A DNA stretch of 64,000 nucleotides from assembly GCF_036002505.1 (NCBI RefSeq), contig NZ_DASYTH010000121.1, positions 1 through 64,000 of the forward strand. The letters run 5' to 3'. The notes under the pieces were generated by a model. The model was not told the DNA's origin. It made no database searches and saw nothing but the letters and a program-made list of their open reading frames with translations. The translations under genes were made by a program, and so were the position numbers. Of this stretch, positions 37,339-44,291 are shown in pieces. Each line of letters begins with the position of its first letter. Position 1 is the first letter of the stretch. This stretch comes from DASYTH01 sp036002505 (GTDB lineage Bacteria > Actinomycetota > Actinomycetes > Mycobacteriales > Pseudonocardiaceae).

Positions 37339-37959
37339 ATGCCCCGGGTAAGCCAGGACCACCTCGACGCCCGGCGCCGTCAGATCCTCGACGGCGCCCG
37401 CGCCTGCTTCGCCCGCCACGGCTACGAGGGCGCCACCGTACGGCGGCTCGAGGAGGCCACGGGCCTGTCCCGCGGCGCGATCTTCCACCACTTCCGGGAC
37501 AAGGAGTCGCTGTTCCTCGCGCTCGCCGAGGACGAGGCGCACCGGATGGCCGAGGTCGTCGCCGAGCACGGCCTGGTCCAGGTCATGCGCGACCTGCTGG
37601 CCACCCTGGGCGGCGGCGAGCACCCGGCGGACTGGCTGGGCACCCGGCTGGAGGTGTCCCGGCGGCTGCGCACCGACCCGGAGTTCCGGGCGCGCTGGGC
37701 GGAACGCTCCCGCGAGCTCACCGCCGCCACCCGGCAGCGCCTGCTGCGCCAGCGCGACGCCGGCAAGCTCCGCGACGACGTGGACGTCGGCGTGCTGACC
37801 GCGTTCCTCGAGCTGGTGCTGGAGGGCCTGGTCTCGCACCTGGCCATGGGCCTGCCCGCGGACGACCTGGACCCGGTGCTGGACCTGGTCGAGGCCAGCG
37901 TCCGCCGGCACCGCCGGTCCGCGGCCACCGCCGAGGGCCTGTCCGCCAACGCGCCCTGA
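37339..37959 (+). CDS. acnR: TetR-type aconitase repressor (AcnR)
   Basis: 206 residues. The N-terminal stretch ARACFARHGYEGATVRRLEE and LSRGAIFHHFRDKESLFLAL closely matches C. glutamicum AcnR and M. tuberculosis Rv1474c, as do LVQVMRDLL, LRTDPEFRARW and VLDLVEASVRRH. AcnR represses aconitase. In related genera the gene adjoins acn; here it is separated from acnA by about 12 kb holding transporters, hydrolases, the P450 pair and the egt operon. Matching operators are found before both genes. Confidence 0.92.
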   Translation: MPRVSQDHLDARRRQILDGARACFARHGYEGATVRRLEEATGLSRGAIFHHFRDKESLFLALAEDEAHRMAEVVAEHGLVQVMRDLLATLGGGEHPADWLGTRLEVSRRLRTDPEFRARWAERSRELTAATRQRLLRQRDAGKLRDDVDVGVLTAFLELVLEGLVSHLAMGLPADDLDPVLDLVEASVRRHRRSAATAEGLSANAP

Positions 37960-38023
37960 CACCGGCCATCTACACTACTTAGGGTCCCCTTGCGACCAGT
38001 GATCTTGAGGAGTTGAGCCCGCG

Positions 38024-39337
38024 GTGACCGGTGCGGTCCTCAGCGTGCTCGGTCTGGTCGCGGTCGTGGCGCTGACGTTCGGCACGGCCTTGTTCGTGGC
38101 CGCCGAGTTCTCCCTCACCACGCTCGAACGAAGCCAGGTCGACCTGCACGTCGAGCGGGTCGGCGACCGCAAGGCCCGGCACATCCAGCGGGCCCACCGG
38201 ACGCTCTCCTTCCAGCTCTCCGGCGCGCAGCTGGGCATCACGATCACCACGCTGATCACCGGCTACATCGCCGAGCCGGCCATCGCGCACCTGATCGAGC
38301 CGGTGCTCACCGCGGTCGGACTGCCCGGCGGCGCGGCCGTCCCCATCGCGCTCACCGTCGCCCTGCTGCTGGCCACGGCGCTGTCCATGGTGATCGGCGA
38401 GCTGCTGCCGAAGAACCTGGCCATCGCCCGGCCGCTGCAGACCGCCCGCGCGGTCGCCGGGCTGCAGGTCGGGTTCTCCTCGGTGTTCCGCTGGCTGATC
38501 AAGGGGTTGAACGGCTCGGCGAACTGGATCGTGCGCCGGCTCGGGGTCGAGCCGGCCGAGGAACTGCGCTCGGCCCGCTCCCCGGAGGAGCTCGGCTCGC
38601 TGGTCCGGTCCAGCGCCGAGCACGGCACGCTGGACGTGGGCACGGCCACCCTGCTGGACCGGTCGCTGCGGTTCGGCGACCGCACCGCCGACGAGCTGAT
38701 GACTCCCCGGGTGCAGGTGGAGGCGCTGCGCGCGGACGCCACCGTGCTCGACCTCGTGGCGCTCGCCGGGCGGACCGGGTTCTCCCGGTTCCCGGTGCAC
38801 GGCGGCGATCTCGACGACGTCCGCGGCGTGGTGCACGTCAAGCAGGTGTTCAGCGTGCCGACCGAGCGCCGGGCCGCGACCACCGTGGACGAGCTCGCTC
38901 TGCCGGTGCTCACGGTTCCGGAAAGCCTGGACGGGGACACGTTGCTGGAGCGGCTGCGCGGCTCGAGCCTGCAGGTGGCGCTCGTGGTCGACGAGTACGG
39001 CGGGACGGCCGGGCTGGTCACGCTCGAGGACCTGGTGGAGGAGATCGTCGGCGACGTGCGGGACGAGCACGACCGGCGGGAGACCAGCCCGGTGCGGCCG
39101 CTCGGCCAGGACAGCTGGATCGTCTCCGGGCTGCTGCGCGACGACGAGGTCGCCGAGGCCACCGGGTTCCGCATGCCCGAAGGCGACTACGAGACGCTGG
39201 CCGGGCTGGTGCTGACCCGGCTCGGCCGGATCCCCGACGCCGGCGACGAGATCCAGGTGGACGGCTGGCTGATCACGGTGCTGCGGATGGACCGCCACCG
39301 GATCGCCGAGCTCCGGGTGGCAAAGGGGGACACATGA
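38024..39337 (+). CDS. CNNM/CBS-pair membrane protein (HlyC/CorC family)
   Basis: 437 residues. N-terminal CNNM (DUF21) membrane domain with FVAAEFSLTTLERSQVD and VIGELLPKNLA, then a CBS pair (MTPRVQVEALRAD; ALVVDEYGGTAGLVTLEDLVEEIVG) and a C-terminal CorC_HlyC domain. The family is linked to Mg2+ or other cation efflux. It pairs with the shorter 39446 paralogue, like Rv1841c/Rv1842c of M. tuberculosis. GTG start. Confidence 0.9.
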   Translation: MTGAVLSVLGLVAVVALTFGTALFVAAEFSLTTLERSQVDLHVERVGDRKARHIQRAHRTLSFQLSGAQLGITITTLITGYIAEPAIAHLIEPVLTAVGLPGGAAVPIALTVALLLATALSMVIGELLPKNLAIARPLQTARAVAGLQVGFSSVFRWLIKGLNGSANWIVRRLGVEPAEELRSARSPEELGSLVRSSAEHGTLDVGTATLLDRSLRFGDRTADELMTPRVQVEALRADATVLDLVALAGRTGFSRFPVHGGDLDDVRGVVHVKQVFSVPTERRAATTVDELALPVLTVPESLDGDTLLERLRGSSLQVALVVDEYGGTAGLVTLEDLVEEIVGDVRDEHDRRETSPVRPLGQDSWIVSGLLRDDEVAEATGFRMPEGDYETLAGLVLTRLGRIPDAGDEIQVDGWLITVLRMDRHRIAELRVAKGDT

Positions 39338-39365
39338 GGCGGGCGGCTTCGCGGCCGTCATGTGT

Positions 39366-39414
39366 CCTGAAGGCGGCCTTCGGCACACTCAACGCCCCGA
39401 AGGCCGCCTTCAGG
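39366..39414. repeat. Perfect 18-bp hairpin repeat (family I)
   Basis: Arms 39366-39383 (CCTGAAGGCGGCCTTCGG) and 39397-39414 are exact complements around a 13-base loop. Each arm itself contains the near-palindrome GAAGGCGGCCTTC. It lies between the two CNNM genes on the same strand. Confidence 0.9.
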
Positions 39415-39445
39415 GCACTTCACCGAGCTTGCGAGATGCCGGCAG

Positions 39446-40501
39446 ATGGCTGACGCGCTCGCCTTGCTGGCCACGCTGCTTCTGTTGCTGGGCAACGGGT
39501 TCTTCGTCGGCGCCGAGTTCGCGATCATCACCGCGCGGCGGGACCGGCTGGAGGGGCTGGTCGAGGACGGGCAGCGGCGGGCCCGGGTGGTGATCGAGGC
39601 CGGCCGCCAGCTGCCGCTGCTGATCGCCGGCGCCCAGCTCGGCATCACGGTGTGCTCGCTGGGGCTGGGCGCGCTGGCCGAGCCGGTGGTCGCGGGGTTG
39701 CTGGAGCGGCCGTTCGAGCGGCTGGGGATTCCCGCGGCGGTGCTGCACGGCGTGGCGTTCGCGCTGGCGTTGGCGATCGTGGTGGCGCTGCACACGGTGA
39801 TCGGCGAGATGGTGCCGAAGAACCTGGCCATCGCCGGACCGGAGCGGGCGGCGATGCTGCTGGTGCCGCCGCACTACGCGTTCTGCAAGCTGGTGCGGCC
39901 GGTGCTGCGGTTGTTCACCGCCGTCGCCCAGGGGGTGCTGCGGCGGATGGGCGTGGAGCCCAAGGACGAGCTGGAGAGCGCCTACACGCCCGACGAGCTG
40001 GCCACGCTGATCGCCGAGTCGCGGCGGGAGGGGCTGCTGGAGCCGGCCGAGCACCGCCGGCTGACGAAGACCCTGTCCACCACCGGACGCACGGTGGCCG
40101 ACGTGGTGGTGCCGCTGGCCTCGGTGCGGACCGTGCCGGCGAACCCGACCACCGGCGACGTGGCGGCGGCGGTGACCGACACCGGGTTCTCCCGGTTCCC
40201 GGTGCGGACCGCGGACGGCCGGCTCAACGGCTACCTGCACGTGAAGGACGTGCTCGACCTGGCCGGCGAGGATCCGTCCACTCCGGTCCCCCGGTCGCGG
40301 ATCCGGGTGTTGCCGCAGCTGCCGGCGGGGAGCCGGCTCGACGACGCGCTGACGGCGTTGCGCCGGGCCCGCAGCCACCTGGCCACGGCCGTCGGTCCGG
40401 ACCGGACGGTGCTGGGCGTCGTCGCGTTGGAGGATCTGGTCGAGGAGTACGTCGGCACGGTCCGCGACGGCACCCACACCGGCAACGGCCTTCCGTCCTG
40501 A
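39446..40501 (+). CDS. CNNM/CBS-pair membrane protein, shorter paralogue
   Basis: 351 residues. CNNM domain (FFVGAEFAIITARRDRLE; VIGEMVPKNLAIAGPERA) and CBS pair (VPLASVRTVPAN; LGVVALEDLVEEYVG). It lacks the C-terminal CorC_HlyC domain of its neighbour, as is usual for the second member of such pairs. The two proteins may form a heteromer; this is inference. Confidence 0.9.
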   Translation: MADALALLATLLLLLGNGFFVGAEFAIITARRDRLEGLVEDGQRRARVVIEAGRQLPLLIAGAQLGITVCSLGLGALAEPVVAGLLERPFERLGIPAAVLHGVAFALALAIVVALHTVIGEMVPKNLAIAGPERAAMLLVPPHYAFCKLVRPVLRLFTAVAQGVLRRMGVEPKDELESAYTPDELATLIAESRREGLLEPAEHRRLTKTLSTTGRTVADVVVPLASVRTVPANPTTGDVAAAVTDTGFSRFPVRTADGRLNGYLHVKDVLDLAGEDPSTPVPRSRIRVLPQLPAGSRLDDALTALRRARSHLATAVGPDRTVLGVVALEDLVEEYVGTVRDGTHTGNGLPS

Positions 40502-40637
40502 GTGGACTATGCCTGCCTCGCACCGACCAACCGCACCTCAGGGGACCGTGACGGCAACCAGCCACAATCAACCTGCCATCCGCTGCGTTCCCCGGAACGC
40601 AACGACCGCATCAAAATTCCGGAGAGGCGGAGTAGCC

Positions 40638-41462
40638 CTAGTCGAACGTGTCGGGGTCGAGACCGGTGCGCCGGCCGGTGTTCAGCTCGGCCAGCGTCGC
40701 CAGGTCGTCCGGGGCCAGCTCGAAGTCGAAAACGTCGATGTTCTCCCGGATTCGGCTCGGTGTCACCGACTTCGGGATCGGCACGACGCCCTGCTCGAGG
40801 TGCCAGCGCAGCACGATCTGGGCCGGCGTCCGGTCGTACTTCTGGGCGAGGCCCGTGATCGTCGGGTCGCGCAGCAGCTTGCCGCGGGCCAGCGGGCTCC
40901 ATGCCTGCGTGACGATGCCGTGCCGGGCGTGGAACGCGCGCAGCTCGTCCTGCGGCAGGTTCGGGTGCAGCTCGATCTGGTTCACCGCGGGGACGACGTC
41001 GGTCTGGTCGAGCAGCCGGCGCAGGTGCGAGATGTGGAAGTTGGACACGCCGATCGAGCGCGCCCGGCCGTCCGCGCGCAGCTTCTCGAACGCCTTCCAG
41101 GTCTCGACGTACCGCGGGCGCTGCGGGGTCGGCCAGTGGATCAGGTACAGGTCCAGGTAGTCCAGCCGGAGCCGGCGCAGGCTCTCGTCGAACGCCCGGA
41201 GCGCGGCGTCGTAACCCTGGTCGCTGTTCCACAGCTTGGTCGTGACGAACAGCTCCGCGCGCGGCACCGCGGCGTCGGCGACCGCGTCCCCGACGCCGGA
41301 CTCGTTGCGGTACAAGGCGGCCGTGTCGATGCTGCGGTACCCGGCGGCGATCGCGGTGTGCACCACCGAGGCCACCGTCTCGTTCGGCACCTGCCACACG
41401 CCGAGGCCCAGCTGCGGCAGGCGCGCACCGTCGTTGAGCGTGACGCTGGGCACGGTGCTCAT
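40638..41462 (-). CDS. Aldo/keto reductase
   Basis: 274 residues with all AKR hallmarks: GLGVWQVPN, the catalytic Asp/Tyr pair in SIDTAALYRNE, Lys in LFVTTKLWN, His in LYLIHWPTP, and IPKSVTPSRIRENIDVFDF for NADPH. The family is close to 2,5-diketo-gluconate reductases, but the substrate is open. ATG 41462 is preceded by GAGGTGG. Confidence 0.92.
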   Translation of the reverse strand: MSTVPSVTLNDGARLPQLGLGVWQVPNETVASVVHTAIAAGYRSIDTAALYRNESGVGDAVADAAVPRAELFVTTKLWNSDQGYDAALRAFDESLRRLRLDYLDLYLIHWPTPQRPRYVETWKAFEKLRADGRARSIGVSNFHISHLRRLLDQTDVVPAVNQIELHPNLPQDELRAFHARHGIVTQAWSPLARGKLLRDPTITGLAQKYDRTPAQIVLRWHLEQGVVPIPKSVTPSRIRENIDVFDFELAPDDLATLAELNTGRRTGLDPDTFD

Positions 41463-41532
41463 GGCCACCTCACTTCCGCGGACGAACTACCGCGATCTTG
41501 TCAGTCCGGTCTGGCATGCCGCCCTGACCCAC

Positions 41533-41651
41533 CCGCGAGTTCGACACTCAGGACCGCGAGTTCGACGTTGGGGACCGCGAGTTCGGCGTTCGTGTCGGTA
41601 CGACTCGGTTGCCGGACGATACGACTCGCGTGCTGGAACGTACGACTCGCC
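41533..41651. repeat. Inverted 3+3 box array with 21-nt spacing (ACTCGCG boxes)
   Basis: CCGCGAGTTCG[A/G]C occurs three times, with CGCGAGT starting at 41534, 41555 and 41576. TACGACTCG occurs three times on the opposite sense, starting at 41599, 41620 and 41641. Spacing is exactly 21 nt within each arm. Spacers vary. It fills the gap between the end of a TetR gene (41658) and the promoter of the aldo/keto reductase. Confidence 0.88.
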
Positions 41652-41657
41652 GCAAGG

Positions 41658-42365
41658 TCAGCGCAGGCCGATGAAGGTGGCCATGGCGCGGGTCTGGTAG
41701 TGGAACCAGTCGTCGCGTTCGTCGATGGTGTTGTCGATGCGGCCGAACAGTTCGAAGCTGATGGCGCCGAAGAGCTCGGTCCAGGCGATCATGCCGCGGG
41801 CCATGATGGACGGGGGGATCTTGGCTCCGATGTGGACGGACAGCACGGCGATCTCGCGGCGGAGCGGGTTGCGGACCGGGGGGGAGCCGGCCTCGGTGAG
41901 CATCCCGGCTTCGTAGGCGTCGGCGAGGATGGCGCCCAGCACCACGACCGGCCGGGTGGCGGGCCCGACGGTGTCCCGGGGGGCCGCGTAGCCGGGCACC
42001 GGGCTGCCGTAGATCAACGCGTACTCGTGCGGCTGGGCCAGGGACCATGCCCGCAGCGCGTTCGCCACCGCGTGCCACCGGGCGAGCACGTCCGAGCGGT
42101 TCGACACGTTCGCGTCCGCGGTCTCGGCTGCCTCACCCATCGAGTCGTACGCGTCGATGATCAACGCGGTGAGCAGCTCGTCGCGGCTGGGGAAGTACCG
42201 GTACAGCGCTGAGGAGACCATCCCCATGTCCCGGGACACGGCGCGCAGGGACAGGGCCGCTCCTTCGTTCGCCACGTGCCGGCGGGCCACGTTCTTGATC
42301 TCGTCGATCATCTCCGCGCGGACCCGGGCCCGGATGGAGCCGGCGGCGGGTGTCTTCTCGGTCAT
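41658..42365 (-). CDS. TetR/AcrR family regulator
   Basis: 235 residues. N-terminal HTH in LSLRAVSRDMGMVSSALYRYF, with a C-terminal TetR_C_13-like ligand domain. It is divergent from the SDR gene at 42478. Two operator-like boxes lie in the shared 112-bp region, so it probably represses the SDR gene and itself. Confidence 0.9.
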   Translation of the reverse strand: MTEKTPAAGSIRARVRAEMIDEIKNVARRHVANEGAALSLRAVSRDMGMVSSALYRYFPSRDELLTALIIDAYDSMGEAAETADANVSNRSDVLARWHAVANALRAWSLAQPHEYALIYGSPVPGYAAPRDTVGPATRPVVVLGAILADAYEAGMLTEAGSPPVRNPLRREIAVLSVHIGAKIPPSIMARGMIAWTELFGAISFELFGRIDNTIDERDDWFHYQTRAMATFIGLR

Positions 42366-42389
42366 GAAGCAGATTGTTGCACACATTCG

Positions 42390-42455
42390 AGAGCACTGCT
42401 CTTGACAGCGAGCACCTGAACCGAGACTATGGATTCGAAGCGAGAGCACTGATCT
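42390..42455 (+). promoter_or_regulatory. Divergent promoter with two TetR boxes
   Basis: AGAGCACTGCTCT (42390-42402, perfect arms) and AGAGCACTGATCT (42443-42455, one mismatch) are near-identical operators. Between them lie a -35 TTGACA (42402-42407) and, 17 bp on, GACTAT (42425-42430). Operators on both sides of a promoter facing the SDR gene suggest tight repression by the adjacent TetR protein. Confidence 0.75.
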
Positions 42456-42477
42456 CAATCGAGAGAAGGGAACACAG

Positions 42478-43377
42478 ATGGCCCTCCACACCATCGTCGG
42501 CGCCGGTCCGGTCGGCACCGCCACCGCGACGCTGCTGGCCGAGCGCGGCGACAAGGTCCGGATCATCACCCGCCGCGGCTCCGGGCCCGAGCACCCCGCC
42601 GTCGAGCGGATCGCCGCGGACGCCACCGACGCCGACCGGCTCACCGAGCTCGCCCAGGGTGCCGTCGCGCTCTACAACTGCGTGAGCCCGCTCTACCACC
42701 GCTGGCAGACCGACTGGCCGCCACTCGGCGCCGCGCTGCTGACCGCGGCCGAGCGCAGCGGCGCCGTGCTCACCGTGACCAGCAACCTCTACGGCTACGT
42801 GCCCGAGAACGGTCTGATCACCGACACGACGCCGCTCGCCGCGACCCACTGGAAGCTTCGGTTCCGCGCGGACATGTGGCGCGAGGCGCTCGCCCGGCAC
42901 GAAGCCGGCCGGATCCGGATGACCGAGGTGCGCGGCAGCGACTACCTGGAAGACAACTCGATCTTCAGCGTGGCGCTGGCCAAACCGCTGCTCGCCGGCA
43001 AGCGGGCCTACACGCCCACCCCGCTGGACGTGCCGCACAGCTGGACGGCGGTCGCGGACGTGGCCCGCACGCTGGTCACCGTGGCCGCCGACGACCGGGC
43101 CTGGGGCCGCGCCTGGCTCGTGCCGACCAACCCCCCGAAGACCGTCCGCCAACTCGCCACCCGGTTCGCCGAGGTCCGCGGCCTGCGCACGGCCAAGGTG
43201 AGCACGGTCCCCTACCCGCTGCTCTGGTCACTCGGCCTGGTCAACCCGATGATGCGCGAGCTGCGTACCACCCGCTACCAGTTCACCAAGCCGTTCATCC
43301 TCGACTCCTCGCTCACCGAGCGCACCTTCGACCTGGCCCCGACCAACCTCGACGTCACCCTCAAGCAGATCGCCTAA
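42478..43377 (+). CDS. NAD(P)-dependent epimerase/reductase (extended SDR)
   Basis: 299 residues. Rossmann start TIVGAGPVGTATATLLAERG, then VTSNLYGY and the substrate loop TPLAATHWKL. The typical YxxxK is not obvious, as in NmrA-like or atypical SDRs. Expression is probably controlled by the adjacent TetR. GAGAAGGG lies before the ATG. The stop overlaps the convergent HNH gene by three bases. Confidence 0.85.
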   Translation: MALHTIVGAGPVGTATATLLAERGDKVRIITRRGSGPEHPAVERIAADATDADRLTELAQGAVALYNCVSPLYHRWQTDWPPLGAALLTAAERSGAVLTVTSNLYGYVPENGLITDTTPLAATHWKLRFRADMWREALARHEAGRIRMTEVRGSDYLEDNSIFSVALAKPLLAGKRAYTPTPLDVPHSWTAVADVARTLVTVAADDRAWGRAWLVPTNPPKTVRQLATRFAEVRGLRTAKVSTVPYPLLWSLGLVNPMMRELRTTRYQFTKPFILDSSLTERTFDLAPTNLDVTLKQIA

Positions 43378-44289
43378 CCGTGCTCCGCGGTGAGGGGCTC
43401 GCCCTTGAAGACCTCCGTGCGATGCCAGACGAGATGGAGCTCAGCGGGCGTGGTCGTCCCGGGTCGGGGTCGGAGCCGGCGGCCATGGAGGTCGTAGACC
43501 GCGCGGCCGGCCGGAGTTCGGGCGGTGAACGTGGTCGACACCTGGATGCCGAGGTCGAGGGTGAGCCCGAGCACGCCGAGGTCGAAGAGCTTGTGGTGCA
43601 AGGCGCACAAGGCGAGGCCGTTGTCCAGGGAGTCCGGTCCGTCGAGGGCGAACCGGCGGACGTGGGCCGCGCCGAGCCCGACCGACGCGTTCATGATCTG
43701 CCCGTCGTACCCGCAGAATGCGCACTGCCGATCCCAGGCCTGCATGATCTCGGCACGCCACGAGGCGTCCCGCCGCCGGGCCTTCGACGCGCCGCCGTCG
43801 CCCGGAACGGCCGGGCCGCTGAGCACGGCGTCGGGATCGAGACCCACCGCGGCGAGCACATCGGGAGCGACGGTGTCCGGAAAGCTGGCGGTGACCAGGC
43901 TGCGTGCGGCCAGGCTGAGCGGGTCGGGGTCGCGGGCGAGTTGCCGCTCGAGCCCGGCGTCCAGCCGGCCGACGACGCCGAGATCGGCGAGTTGCTGCTT
44001 CTGGTCGTCCGGCACGGAGTGATCCAGCGTCCAGACGCCATCTCTCCGGAGCCGGGTGAACGGGTATGCCGCACGTTGGACGGGGCCGATCCGGGAGACC
44101 GGGGCGAACTCTCCGATCAGTGCGGCAAGGCGTTCCGACGTTGCCGACCACGCCAACTCTCTCGTGCCGGTGTTGGCCCAGCGCGAGCAGGGCGAGCAGC
44201 GGCTTGTGCGGAGAACGACGACCGTTCTGCTGGTGCTGGCGCAGGGACGCGAACCGCCGCAGTACCTCGGCCGCGTCCGGATCACTCAT
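43374..44289 (-). pseudogene. Frameshifted HNH endonuclease (phosphorothioate-DNA-binding type)
   Basis: The N-terminus (MSDPDAAEVLRRFASL, then SPHKPLLALLALGQ) is in one frame from ATG 44289. The rest (ANTGTRELAWSATSERL onwards) is in another, to the stop at 43374. The family reads continuously through this point, as ALGQLA-NTGT-EL-W. An 8-base loss between GGCCAAC repeats near 44180 would explain the break. The HNH core is intact (CAFCGYDG, GAAHVRRFALDG, NGLALCALHHKLFD). Relatives such as ScoMcrA cut phosphorothioated DNA; no dnd genes are seen here. Probably inactive unless the frameshift is a sequencing error. Confidence 0.75.
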
Positions 44290-44291
44290 GA

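Noticed and set aside
41533..41651. CRISPR-like appearance of regularly spaced boxes
   Set aside because: Boxes are only 7-13 nt and the unit 21 nt, orientation reverses in the middle and there are no cas genes. This is not a CRISPR array.
43374..44289. Part of a Dnd phosphorothioation defence locus
   Set aside because: The HNH protein is of the type that binds phosphorothioate DNA, but no dndA-E or dndF-H genes lie nearby and the gene is frameshifted.
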